A stretch of DNA of 64,000 nucleotides from contig NZ_JARGET010000022.1 in NCBI RefSeq assembly GCF_029210485.1, positions 1 to 64,000 on the forward strand, written 5' to 3'. Position numbers and translations under genes: made by a program. The stretch comes from Hoeflea sp. YIM 152468. Lineage in GTDB: Bacteria; Pseudomonadota; Alphaproteobacteria; Rhizobiales; Rhizobiaceae. A model generated the notes under the pieces. That model was not told where the DNA came from. It saw only the letters and a program-made list of their open reading frames with translations, and searched no databases. Positions 1 to 6,946 of this stretch are shown here, in pieces. Numbering within the stretch: position 1 is the stretch's first letter; every line of letters starts with the position of its first letter.

Positions 1-62
1 TGAGGCCAGATTAGAAACCCAAGACTCTCCCGAAAACTGGAGGGAACTAGGGTCTCAGGTCA
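1..62 (-). mobile_element. Possible IS3-family element end (partial)
   Basis: Read on the minus strand, the sequence from 62 downward starts TGACCTGAGACC and runs into a non-coding stretch that ends at the window edge. IS3-family termini usually begin with TGA and resemble this. The TGA is also the stop codon of the transposase fragment at 60-161, as expected if one element inserted into another. No transposase frame can be seen because the window ends. This is inference from a short terminus only. Confidence 0.3.
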
Positions 63-161
63 GAACACTTCGCGCGGATTACCGTTCATCAGTAACGCGC
101 CAGCTGGAAATTCGGCGCTCTTCTCAACAAGCGAGCGCAGGTTCATCATGTCGTCGGTCAT
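60..161 (-). pseudogene. IS256-family transposase, N-terminal fragment
   Basis: A 33-codon frame begins MTDDMMNLRSLVEKSA, which I recognise as the start of IS256-family (mutator-type) transposases common in Rhizobiales. After that it departs from the family and stops, so well over 90 percent of the enzyme, including the whole DDE catalytic region, is missing. It must be inactive. It lies between a putative IS3-type end (1-62) and a GGCTCTGTTGCAAA motif (240-253), so this edge looks like several nested or deleted insertion sequences. Nothing else codes between 1 and 309. Confidence 0.5.
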
Positions 162-239
162 CGGTGGTGCCCTTCAGGTTGGTGGTAAATACGGAAGCGT
201 CCCATCGTCGCCCGAAATTCAGCTTGCGACAAAACCAAG

Positions 240-253
240 TTTGCAACAGAGCC
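240..253 (-). repeat. IS6-like terminal inverted repeat motif
   Basis: On the minus strand this reads GGCTCTGTTGCAAA, which matches the terminal repeat of IS6-family elements (IS26, IS6100). No IS6 transposase and no second end are in the window, so it is at most a solo end or the boundary of a deleted element. It lies 57 bases beyond the stop codon of the aldolase gene at 310. Confidence 0.35.
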
Positions 254-309
254 CCGTCCATACCGTGCAAAATCGAAACCGTTTTCTGGAAGTTAGACAT
301 ACAGAAAAC

Positions 310-1581
310 TTACTTCTTCAGCTTGGCCTGTTCCAGGGACCAGTACTCCATGTCGAACAAGTGCCCAGGCGTCAGCGGTGTGAAGCGTCCGTAAGATTCG
401 GCGGCAAGCATCACCCGCATCGACTGTGACGTCAGATCCGCGACGATCTTGGCTTCGCCGGCGGTTTTGCCGAACCCGACCATGCCGACATTCTCGATAT
501 GGGCCACCCTTGGCAGGCAATCAAGCATGGTCTTGGGTTCTTTCGCCTGTGCTTCCCCGGCCCGGAAATAAGCCTCGTAACGCGTGCCGTAGTTTTTCAA
601 TGCGCGGTCGATCGCCTCTGCGCTGTCTGTGCTCTTGAGCAACAGCGGGAATGGTTTGACGCGGATGACATGATCCGGCGTGACTGTGCCGCGGGTGGCA
701 AGGTCAGCCAGATCCGGATGCTCGTGAAAGGTCCTGATCGTCGGCCCGGTGCGGGCGTCGATGGCAATTGCGTCTGCAAAAACCGGTCCGGCAGCCTGCA
801 ATCGCTCCTTGAGCAAATCGATAAATCGGTGTTCCTGTGGCCCCTCGTCAGTCGGCAGAATCGCTATGCCATGACTGGCCAGATGGCGCTCGGCCATATT
901 GACGAATTCGATCATCCGGTCATAAGATTGTCGGGCGGTCTCGCCAAAGGTGAACAGGCCGTGATTGACCAGCCACAACCCCTCCGCCTCCGGATTGGCG
1001 TCGGCGATTTCCGCAGCGGCGATGGAAAGATCAAAACCCGGCATCACGTAGGGCACAACAGCCAGCCGATCACCATAAACGACACCGCAGATCTCGGCGG
1101 CGTCTGGCTGATTGACCAGAGCAAGAACCGCCGTGGCATGGGAATGGTCGACAAATTTCGCCGGCAGGAAACCGTGCAGCAGCGTTTCCAGCGATGGATT
1201 TGGCGATTGGGCATCCAACAAATTGGCCCGCAATAGCGCCACCATTTCCGGATCGCTGAGCGCACCGGCCCGGCCTCCACTGCGGATCGCGTCAAGATGC
1301 AACGCCGGAAGTCCCGGCGCCTCGATGGTTGCCAGATCCCAGCCACTGCCCTTGACGTGCATCACCTCGCCACTGGTGCCGCGCCTGGTCTTGACCGAGG
1401 TATTGCCGCCCCCGTGCAAAACCAGATCAGGATCCCCGCCGATCAGCCGTGACGTGTAGATACGTAGCGCCAGGTCACGGTCTGCCGGCTCCGCGCCGGC
1501 ATCCCTTTCCCACCGTGCCGCGTCGTCGTCGTTCCAGCGGTTTTCGGTCAGGCTCACGCTCACGGGTTCAGTCTCATACAT
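310..1581 (-). CDS. Class II aldolase of the RhaD/SDR bifunctional family, aldolase domain only
   Basis: This 423-residue protein matches the N-terminal half of bifunctional rhamnulose-1-phosphate aldolase/short-chain dehydrogenases. Visible features are the HGGGNTS phosphate/entry motif (56-62), KGSG (77-80), a likely catalytic Glu132, and zinc ligands His146, His148 and His207. It stops exactly at the usual interdomain linker (WSLEQAKLKK, then stop), so the roughly 270-residue Rossmann dehydrogenase half is missing, and insertion-sequence remnants follow. It is the last gene of the AI-2 operon and overlaps the LsrG-like gene by 8 bases. In that context it may cleave a phosphorylated AI-2 derivative to dihydroxyacetone phosphate, taking the place of LsrF; this is inference. 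The alternative is a leftover of rhamnose catabolism. Confidence 0.85.
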   Translation of the reverse strand: MYETEPVSVSLTENRWNDDDAARWERDAGAEPADRDLALRIYTSRLIGGDPDLVLHGGGNTSVKTRRGTSGEVMHVKGSGWDLATIEAPGLPALHLDAIRSGGRAGALSDPEMVALLRANLLDAQSPNPSLETLLHGFLPAKFVDHSHATAVLALVNQPDAAEICGVVYGDRLAVVPYVMPGFDLSIAAAEIADANPEAEGLWLVNHGLFTFGETARQSYDRMIEFVNMAERHLASHGIAILPTDEGPQEHRFIDLLKERLQAAGPVFADAIAIDARTGPTIRTFHEHPDLADLATRGTVTPDHVIRVKPFPLLLKSTDSAEAIDRALKNYGTRYEAYFRAGEAQAKEPKTMLDCLPRVAHIENVGMVGFGKTAGEAKIVADLTSQSMRVMLAAESYGRFTPLTPGHLFDMEYWSLEQAKLKK

Positions 1582-1879
1582 CGGTCAGATCAGACATCAT
1601 CATGCGGTAGAAAACCTTCGACCGTGGCCCGGTCATGATGTCGTCGAGCAGCGCCACGGTCTTTGCATAATGCTCTGTATTGCGATGCGCATCGACCGCG
1701 GCTTCGTCGACAAACACCTCGTAAATAGAGAACCGGGTTTCGTCATCGGGGTCCTGAAGCACGTCGAAGCGCAGGTTTCCCGGCTCCTGCCTTGTACCGT
1801 CGTAATTGATCCGGAAGGCGTCGAGAAAATCCCCGACGCGACCCGGCTTCACCTGAATATGAACGAGTTGAACCAACAT
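1574..1879 (-). CDS. lsrG: LsrG-like (4S)-4-hydroxy-5-phosphonooxypentane-2,3-dione isomerase
   Basis: A 101-residue antibiotic-biosynthesis-monooxygenase (ABM) fold protein, close to the 96 residues of E. coli LsrG. It shares with LsrG, from memory, the blocks GNLRFDVLQDP (mid-protein) and MTGPR near the C-terminus. LsrG acts on phospho-AI-2 in the cytoplasm, isomerising it on the way to degradation and ending the quorum signal. The internal ATG at 1879 is chosen because the codons upstream of it overlap the preceding gene and do not resemble the family. It starts 7 bases after the RbsD/FucU-like gene and overlaps the aldolase, so translation is probably coupled. Confidence 0.85.
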   Translation of the reverse strand: MLVQLVHIQVKPGRVGDFLDAFRINYDGTRQEPGNLRFDVLQDPDDETRFSIYEVFVDEAAVDAHRNTEHYAKTVALLDDIMTGPRSKVFYRMMMSDLTDV

Positions 1880-1886
1880 TTCCGCG

Positions 1887-2378
1887 TCACTCCACCCCGG
1901 TCTGGCCGTATTTGACGTTGAGTTCGTGACGTTCTGTCCAGCTTTCCGGCACATCGCCGCCAGTGTTGTCGAACCATTCACGGACAGGAATACCCGAAAC
2001 CAGAGCCACATTGCCCCACGGCATCCAGGCGCCGGTGCGCACAATGAACTTGGCATTGCGATAGCCGTCCTCGTGGAACCATTCGTTCGGCTTCACACCG
2101 CCCTTGGCGTCCGGGAATACGTCGGCCACGCCATTCCAGGCGTTCGGGTTGTTGGCTTTGGCATCGTCGATCATGTGGTACGCCTCGACCCACATATCCT
2201 GCCGGATGGCGCGCAGGACCGTCAGAAGGTCCGGAACACCCGGACACAGCGCCAGATCGATCACCCGATCTTCGTAAGCCATCGGATATCCGGCATCGAC
2301 CACCATCATGATGTCATCATGGCCCATCTCGGAGATCGCCTTGCCAAGCTTTACGTTGAGTACACCCTTGCGTCGCAT
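1887..2378 (-). CDS. RbsD/FucU-family sugar mutarotase
   Basis: A 163-residue member of the D-ribose pyranase/L-fucose mutarotase family. The signature EMGHDDIMMVVDAGYP places the likely catalytic His at residue 20. These small cytoplasmic proteins speed conversion between ring and open forms of sugars. RbsD and FucU are usually 140-150 residues, so this one is complete with a short extension. It sits between the ATPase and the LsrG-like gene of the AI-2 operon. Because AI-2 precursors (DPD) exist as interconverting cyclic and linear forms, it could present the right form to the kinase; no characterised Lsr operon I know carries such a gene, so that role is inference. Confidence 0.85.
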   Translation of the reverse strand: MRRKGVLNVKLGKAISEMGHDDIMMVVDAGYPMAYEDRVIDLALCPGVPDLLTVLRAIRQDMWVEAYHMIDDAKANNPNAWNGVADVFPDAKGGVKPNEWFHEDGYRNAKFIVRTGAWMPWGNVALVSGIPVREWFDNTGGDVPESWTERHELNVKYGQTGVE

Positions 2379-2411
2379 GTTATTTCCCTTTTGATATTGA
2401 TCGGTATTGGT

Positions 2412-3137
2412 TCAGGCGTGTCCCTGAACAATCAGTGAGATGATTTCGTCCTGGGTTGTCGTCGCCATGTCGCGCACTCCGGCAAGCGTGCCCAGATGCA
2501 GGATCGCCACGCGATCGCAGACCTTACGCACATGGCCCAGATCGTGACTGACCATGATGATCCCGATGCCGCTGTCGGCCAGATCGCGCACGATGGACAA
2601 AACCTCGTCGCGGGCACTGGGGCTAAGCGCCGATGTGGGTTCATCAAGAATGATGTAGCGGCTGCCGAAGGCAGTGGTGCGAGCCAGCGCGGAAACCTGC
2701 CGCTGTCCGCCAGAAAGGTGTCCGGATGGAGTGCGCACATCAAACGGCCGCACCGAAAATCCGTTGACAATTTCCTGCGCCCGTTTGCGCATTGCGCCGT
2801 AGCGCAGAAAACCAAGCGCGTTGGTCATTTCCCGCCCGAGAAAGATGTTGTGCACTACCGGCATGTCATCGAACAGGGCAAGATCCTGGTACAGCATCGC
2901 AATGCCGGCATCGCTCGCTTCGGATGAATTGCGGAACTCGTGCTTTTCGCCATCGACTTCGATGGTGCCCGCGTCGGGCGTAACCGCTCCGGCAAGCACC
3001 TTCATCAGCGTCGACTTCCCGGCACCATTGTCTCCGAGCAAACCGACAACTTCACCTGCCTCCACCGACAGGTCGATCCCCTCGATTGCGGTGACTGCAC
3101 CGTAGTGTTTGGAAATTCCGCGAAGGACTACGCTCAT
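2412..3137 (-). CDS. ABC transporter ATP-binding protein, single domain (sugar/AI-2 type)
   Basis: A 241-residue nucleotide-binding domain with Walker A GDNGAGKS (35-42), Q-loop Gln84, signature LSGGQ (141-145), Walker B YIILDE (161-166) and an H-loop in MVSHD. LsrA and RbsA have two fused domains (about 500 residues), while this has one, like FrcA-type ATPases of Rhizobiales fructose transporters. It must therefore work as a homodimer. It follows the LuxP-like binding protein gene after a strong hairpin at 3174-3197 and probably powers AI-2 import together with the single permease at 4387. Confidence 0.92.
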   Translation of the reverse strand: MSVVLRGISKHYGAVTAIEGIDLSVEAGEVVGLLGDNGAGKSTLMKVLAGAVTPDAGTIEVDGEKHEFRNSSEASDAGIAMLYQDLALFDDMPVVHNIFLGREMTNALGFLRYGAMRKRAQEIVNGFSVRPFDVRTPSGHLSGGQRQVSALARTTAFGSRYIILDEPTSALSPSARDEVLSIVRDLADSGIGIIMVSHDLGHVRKVCDRVAILHLGTLAGVRDMATTTQDEIISLIVQGHA

Positions 3138-3173
3138 GTCATGTCTTCCAGATTGCAGCTTGTATCTTGGGGT

Positions 3174-3197
3174 GCAGGGGCCGGCTCCGGCCCCTGC
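3174..3197 (-). terminator. Perfect hairpin after the LuxP-like binding-protein gene
   Basis: The 11-base arms GCAGGGGCCGG and CCGGCCCCTGC are perfectly complementary around a 2-base centre. There is no U-run after it, so it is more likely a 3' stabilising or attenuating element than a full terminator. It lies between the binding-protein stop (3220) and the ATPase start (3137) and could raise the binding protein above the ATPase. Confidence 0.6.
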
Positions 3198-3219
3198 GTG
3201 TTCTCAGCTGTGACAAGGC

Positions 3220-4356
3220 TTAGCGGTCAAGCTTTCCGGAATAGCGGAAGGCGTAATCCGTCTCGGCGTCGATCTGTTCGGCGCTCATGGTGTAATCGAT
3301 CGGCTTGATTGTCGCCGCGACCACCACCGGCACTTCTTCGCCCTCGGTGTGAGCGCGAATGGCCTCGGCAACAGACACACCCCAGTCGTCGTTCACACGA
3401 AACGCCGTCACCTTCAGGCCGCCGTCCTTGATCGACTTAAGCTCGTCGGCACCGCCGCCCCAGCCGTTGATGATGACATCATCCAGCTTGCCACGTTCGG
3501 CTGCGGCGGAAACAACGCCGAGCGCCACCGCCGTGTTGCCGGCGTGCAGCATAGTGATTTCGGGATGGCGGCTGAGCAGCGCCTGACCACCGGAGAATGC
3601 CAGTTCGCGGTCACCATTGGCCTCGAACTCATCGACCATCTTCATGTTGGAGTTGGCCGTGACGCATTCTGCAAAGTGATCGGAACGCTGGCTGTCGATC
3701 AGGCCGGGAATATAACGAACCAGCGCGAATGTGCCTTCGCCGCCGGTTTCACCGATAACCCACCTGCACAGGGCTTCAGCACCGATCGTGTGGTCGAACC
3801 CGACATGGGTGATAGGTTGGCTGTCCGTCCCCAGCGTGTCGACAAACGGGTTCACCACATTCATCACCAGCGTCGGCAATGCCTCTGCGAGGCGTGAAAT
3901 GTTGGATTTCTGCACCTGGTATTCCGAGGGTCCGATGACAACGTAATCGAAGTCGCCGGCCAGTACCTGCTCGACCTGCACACCCTGACGGTCATGCTCG
4001 TCGGGACGGATCATGAATTCCGTCACCTCGAAGGGAATTCCCATTTCCTCCAGCCGCGCCCGGGTCGAAATGTTCAGGCGCGCCCAGGCGTCCGAAGTTT
4101 CGAGGCTTGGGAACATCATCGCGATCTTCAGCGGCTTATCATAGGTCTTCGTGCTCTTGACCGTGTCAGACTGCACCCGCTGCATGAAGGCTTCCATTTT
4201 GGTGCGCTCTTCAGGCATCATCTCGTGCAGTTCAGGCAGCAGGAAGTATCCGCGTTCCTGTGCACCCGCCGGCACCTCCTGTGCGGCCAGCGGCAGCGAC
4301 ATCGCAACAAGTGCAGCGCTTGTCATCATCATGCGTCTCATGGATATGGTCTTCAT
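3220..4356 (-). CDS. LuxP-like autoinducer-2 periplasmic binding protein
   Basis: A 378-residue periplasmic binding protein with a signal peptide (1-25, AxA-type end LAAQ). It aligns by eye with Vibrio LuxP over its length: FPSLETSDAW (82-91), a VGFDH block (185-189), the NGWGGG block (297-302), FRVNDDWG (319-326) and the terminal FRYS. Remembered LuxP ligand contacts Ser79, Trp82, Asn159, Arg215, Trp289 and Arg310 appear conserved as Ser88, Trp91, Asn166, Arg224, Trp299 and Arg320. LuxP Gln77 and Asp267 correspond to Glu86 and Ala276. In Vibrio, LuxP partners the LuxQ kinase; here it is encoded with an importer, so it probably delivers AI-2 to the permease. It could instead bind a related sugar. 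Confidence 0.82.
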   Translation of the reverse strand: MKTISMRRMMMTSAALVAMSLPLAAQEVPAGAQERGYFLLPELHEMMPEERTKMEAFMQRVQSDTVKSTKTYDKPLKIAMMFPSLETSDAWARLNISTRARLEEMGIPFEVTEFMIRPDEHDRQGVQVEQVLAGDFDYVVIGPSEYQVQKSNISRLAEALPTLVMNVVNPFVDTLGTDSQPITHVGFDHTIGAEALCRWVIGETGGEGTFALVRYIPGLIDSQRSDHFAECVTANSNMKMVDEFEANGDRELAFSGGQALLSRHPEITMLHAGNTAVALGVVSAAAERGKLDDVIINGWGGGADELKSIKDGGLKVTAFRVNDDWGVSVAEAIRAHTEGEEVPVVVAATIKPIDYTMSAEQIDAETDYAFRYSGKLDR

Positions 4357-4386
4357 TTCAGTCTCCTCCCTTGGTAATTCGTTTGT

Positions 4387-5418
4387 CTATTCTTCAGTCC
4401 TCGTATTGCGGCGTGAGTAGAGACCGATGGTGATCAGGATGACGGCACCGGCTGCGACGTGCTGCCAGAAAGCTTCAAATCCGAGGATGACCACGGCATT
4501 GACGATGGTCGCCAGGAGCCATGCACCCAGCAGCGTCCCGACGATTGAGCCCCGGCCGCCAAACAGGTTGGTGCCGCCGACAATCACGGCCGCAATAGTA
4601 TTGAGCAGGATCGTGACTGCCCCCGATGCGACCACCGCATCCAGGCGTCCGGTCAACATGATGCCGCCGAGTGCTGCAATCAGACCCATGAAGACGTAGA
4701 CACCGATGCGGTAGCGAAGCACGCTGATCCCCAGCCGCTTGGCAGCCGTCGGGTTGCCGCCAACAGCATGAAGGCGGGCGCCGACCTTATGATAGGCAAA
4801 GACAAAATGAGCGATGATCACGACCGACAGTCCGAGCACCACCGGGACCGGTATGCCAAGCAGTCGTCCGCGCCCAAGCCACGTTATAGCTTCTGGGAAG
4901 GCGAAGAACACGCCGCCGCCGGCATAAACCAGAGCCAGCCCGCGAAAGATCAGTTCTGTCGACAGGGTGACGATGAAGTCGGGCATTTTCAGTTTGGTGA
5001 TCAAGACACCGTTGATCAGGCCGCAAAGCCCCCCCGTGGCGAAACCGATCAGAACCGAAAACCATAGCGGCAGGCCGAAATCCTTCAGTGCCGCGGCAAA
5101 GGCGACACTCGACAGTGTCAGGATCGCCCCGATCGACAGATCGATCCCCCGCGCAGTGATCACAGCGGTCATTCCGACTGCCAGCAGCATGATCAGCGAA
5201 GCATCGATCGAGATGGCGCGCAGATTGCCGAGCGAAAAGAACGTTGGCGCGGCGAAAGCCATGACGACGCCAATAATGACCAACATCACCGCAGGCGCCG
5301 ACAGTGGCACCCTTGTCGGCCCAAAGAGCGGTGGCAGGCTGTTTCGCCAATCTGCAACCTCAAGTTCGGCACGCAGCCGCTTGGCTGGGTCGTCACGATT
5401 TTCCTGTACCAAGCTCAA
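4387..5418 (-). CDS. ABC transporter permease, RbsC/LsrC type
   Basis: A 343-residue inner-membrane protein of the BPD_transp_2 family with about eight to ten hydrophobic segments, and the family blocks AVGMTAVITARGIDLSIG and VGGTNLFGGRGSI. LsrC and LsrD form a pair in enteric bacteria, but here only one permease gene is present, so it would work as a homodimer like RbsC. It is the first gene after the operator-promoter at 5466-5493 and is followed 30 bases later by the LuxP-like gene. Confidence 0.92.
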   Translation of the reverse strand: MSLVQENRDDPAKRLRAELEVADWRNSLPPLFGPTRVPLSAPAVMLVIIGVVMAFAAPTFFSLGNLRAISIDASLIMLLAVGMTAVITARGIDLSIGAILTLSSVAFAAALKDFGLPLWFSVLIGFATGGLCGLINGVLITKLKMPDFIVTLSTELIFRGLALVYAGGGVFFAFPEAITWLGRGRLLGIPVPVVLGLSVVIIAHFVFAYHKVGARLHAVGGNPTAAKRLGISVLRYRIGVYVFMGLIAALGGIMLTGRLDAVVASGAVTILLNTIAAVIVGGTNLFGGRGSIVGTLLGAWLLATIVNAVVILGFEAFWQHVAAGAVILITIGLYSRRNTRTEE

Positions 5419-5736
5419 GCTTTTCTCCCGAAATCAAATGATCATATATTCTCGTTCCAAACATATGAACACATTGTTCAAATGATCTGTCAAGGCATTA
5501 TTTGTTCAGGCAGTCGCACTTTCGGGCAACTTTCACCATGCCGTAACTCGGCATGGAGGGGCCGCCTTGAAATGCAAAGAACGGGCCGGCGAACCCCGGG
5601 CCGATCAACGCCACAGGAGATATCTTGAATGGCAGACAGGGACCGGGTGAAAGAATGGAATAACGCAGCGCTGGTGCACACCACGCAGGCCAGAGCGCCA
5701 AATCTAGCGCAAAAGGCCCGGCTACATGGAACAATT
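5419..5736. other. Intergenic region holding the AI-2 operon promoter and a palindrome
   Basis: These 318 bases lie between the regulator and permease genes, both on the minus strand. I see no protein. The right part has an 8-base inverted repeat, CCATGCCG/CGGCATGG, at 5536-5556 around TAACT with no T-run, possibly the regulator transcript end. The left part holds the promoter and operator listed separately, plus another TGTTCA half-site near 5502. Confidence 0.6.
5466..5493 (-). promoter_or_regulatory. Predicted SorC/LsrR-type operator overlapping the AI-2 operon promoter
   Basis: A perfect 15-base inverted repeat TGAACA-CAT-TGTTCA occupies 5466-5480. On the minus strand TTGACA (5493-5488) gives a consensus -35 element, and the -10 would fall at or just below 5470, so the palindrome sits between the two elements where a repressor would block RNA polymerase. 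SorC-family regulators (LsrR, B. subtilis DeoR) are known to favour TGAACA-type half-sites. A related block recurs upstream of the regulator and propeller genes (6850-6898). Function is inferred. Confidence 0.6.
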
Positions 5737-6669
5737 CTAGCTCATCAAAGCCTTGGCGCTCTCTTCGTCGGTGACGAAAATATCGATGAAATCGCCGCGC
5801 AGTGCCGCCCGAATGGCAGGTATCTTGTCTTGTCCGCCCGCGACCGCGATCATTTGAGGGTTCCCACGATAGCTCTTCAGCGGCAACCCTATAACCCGCT
5901 CATGCAGAGGAAAATCCAGCTCCTGGCCGTTCTCGTCGATAAAGCGGCACAACACATCGCCGACCGCCCCGCCGCGCCGCATGGCACGCACCTCAGCCGG
6001 GTGGACATAGCCGTGCCGTATGACACTGGCTTTTTCATCCACCGCGCCGATACCAACCAGAGCGTAATCCGCCCGCAATGCCATATCCAGCGTGCTTCGC
6101 ACACCGGTATCTCGCAACATGGCTTGCGCAACTTGCGGATCCTCGACAACGAGGGGTGCTGACACGAGATACATCTTGCGGTCGTTGCCAGCCAGCCGGA
6201 GGCCGTCAACATAGGCCTGAACCCCGCCTGTCATGGCGACCAGATCGATGCTCCGGTCCTGAAACAGATGGCCCAACCGATTAATCGCAAAACCAACCGT
6301 TTCGCCCCACCCGACCGCGAGAAGCCCGCCTTCATCCAACTTGTGCATCAGGATCTGTGCCGCCGCCTGACCCAACCGGTCGTTGAGCGATTCCGCTTCC
6401 AGGTGCGGAATCACACGCACTTCCTTCAGTCGAAAGCGGTTCTGAATGCTCCTTTCGATCTCGAGGCAGCCCTGTAGCGCCGAGTTGATCCGGACCTCGA
6501 TCATCCCGGTCCGCCGACCGTTTTCCAACAGCCGCGACACCTTGATCCTTGGCAGCCCAAGCATCTGACCGATCACCTGCTGGGTGAGCCCATCATGGTA
6601 ATAGTACCAGGCCACTCGGGCCAAAAGCGCGTCGTCATCGGACAAGGTGGCGAAGTCTCGTTCTTTCAT
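5737..6669 (-). CDS. SorC-family transcriptional regulator, LsrR-like
   Basis: A 310-residue regulator. Residues about 18-58 form the helix-turn-helix (GLTQQVIGQMLGLPRIKVSR) and the rest is a SorC sugar-binding domain of the LsrR/DeoR type. In E. coli, LsrR represses the lsr operon until phospho-AI-2 from LsrK releases it. The length is typical (LsrR is 317). It lies upstream of the permease on the same strand and is divergent from the propeller and kinase genes, so it can control both arms. TGAACA-type sites in both flanking regions fit autoregulation. The start has a purine-rich GAGGGG site. Confidence 0.85.
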   Translation of the reverse strand: MKERDFATLSDDDALLARVAWYYYHDGLTQQVIGQMLGLPRIKVSRLLENGRRTGMIEVRINSALQGCLEIERSIQNRFRLKEVRVIPHLEAESLNDRLGQAAAQILMHKLDEGGLLAVGWGETVGFAINRLGHLFQDRSIDLVAMTGGVQAYVDGLRLAGNDRKMYLVSAPLVVEDPQVAQAMLRDTGVRSTLDMALRADYALVGIGAVDEKASVIRHGYVHPAEVRAMRRGGAVGDVLCRFIDENGQELDFPLHERVIGLPLKSYRGNPQMIAVAGGQDKIPAIRAALRGDFIDIFVTDEESAKALMS

Positions 6670-6840
6670 TGCTGCCCCTCATGGGCGCCAGAGAGCGGCC
6701 TTGGCGCCTGCGATTCCCGCTCATCAGTACCTCAACCGCTTCGGAAAGGTAAAACTCCCCTGCCCGACACAGCCGAATGTATCCGCGTTCTCCACCCGCC
6801 AAGTTTCCGTACGCTGGTACGGGGGGAGCTTGACGAGCAG

Positions 6841-6925
6841 ATCACTGAGTGTTCATATGTTCATGATTTCAGCAAATGATCTCCGTGTAAAGTGAACAGC
6901 CGATCCTCATGAACCAATTTGTTTA
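6841..6925. promoter_or_regulatory. Divergent control region with repeated TGTTCA/TGAACA half-sites
   Basis: Between the regulator (start 6669) and the propeller gene (start 6947), TGTTCA occurs at 6850-6855 and 6858-6863, TGAACA at 6893-6898, and a degenerate palindrome TGAACCAATTTGTTTA at 6910-6925. The block from CATATG (6854) to CAAATGATCT (ending 6881) resembles the one around 5462-5488 at the permease promoter. TTTACA read on the minus strand at 6891-6886 could be the -35 of the regulator gene. I see no coding sequence in 6670-6946. Confidence 0.5.
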
Positions 6926-6946
6926 ACACCCACAGGAAGAAGAGCA

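Noticed and set aside
293-1236. Long open frames on the plus strand and other frames over the aldolase gene
   Set aside because: They are antisense shadows of a GC-rich gene, without family resemblance or ribosome-binding sites. The same holds for similar frames across the window.
310-5418. A rhamnose (rhaDI/rhaSTPQUK) or ribose utilisation cluster
   Set aside because: The aldolase and the RbsD-like gene suggest it, but there is no rhamnose isomerase or rhamnulokinase. The LsrG-, LsrK- and LuxP-like proteins point clearly to AI-2.
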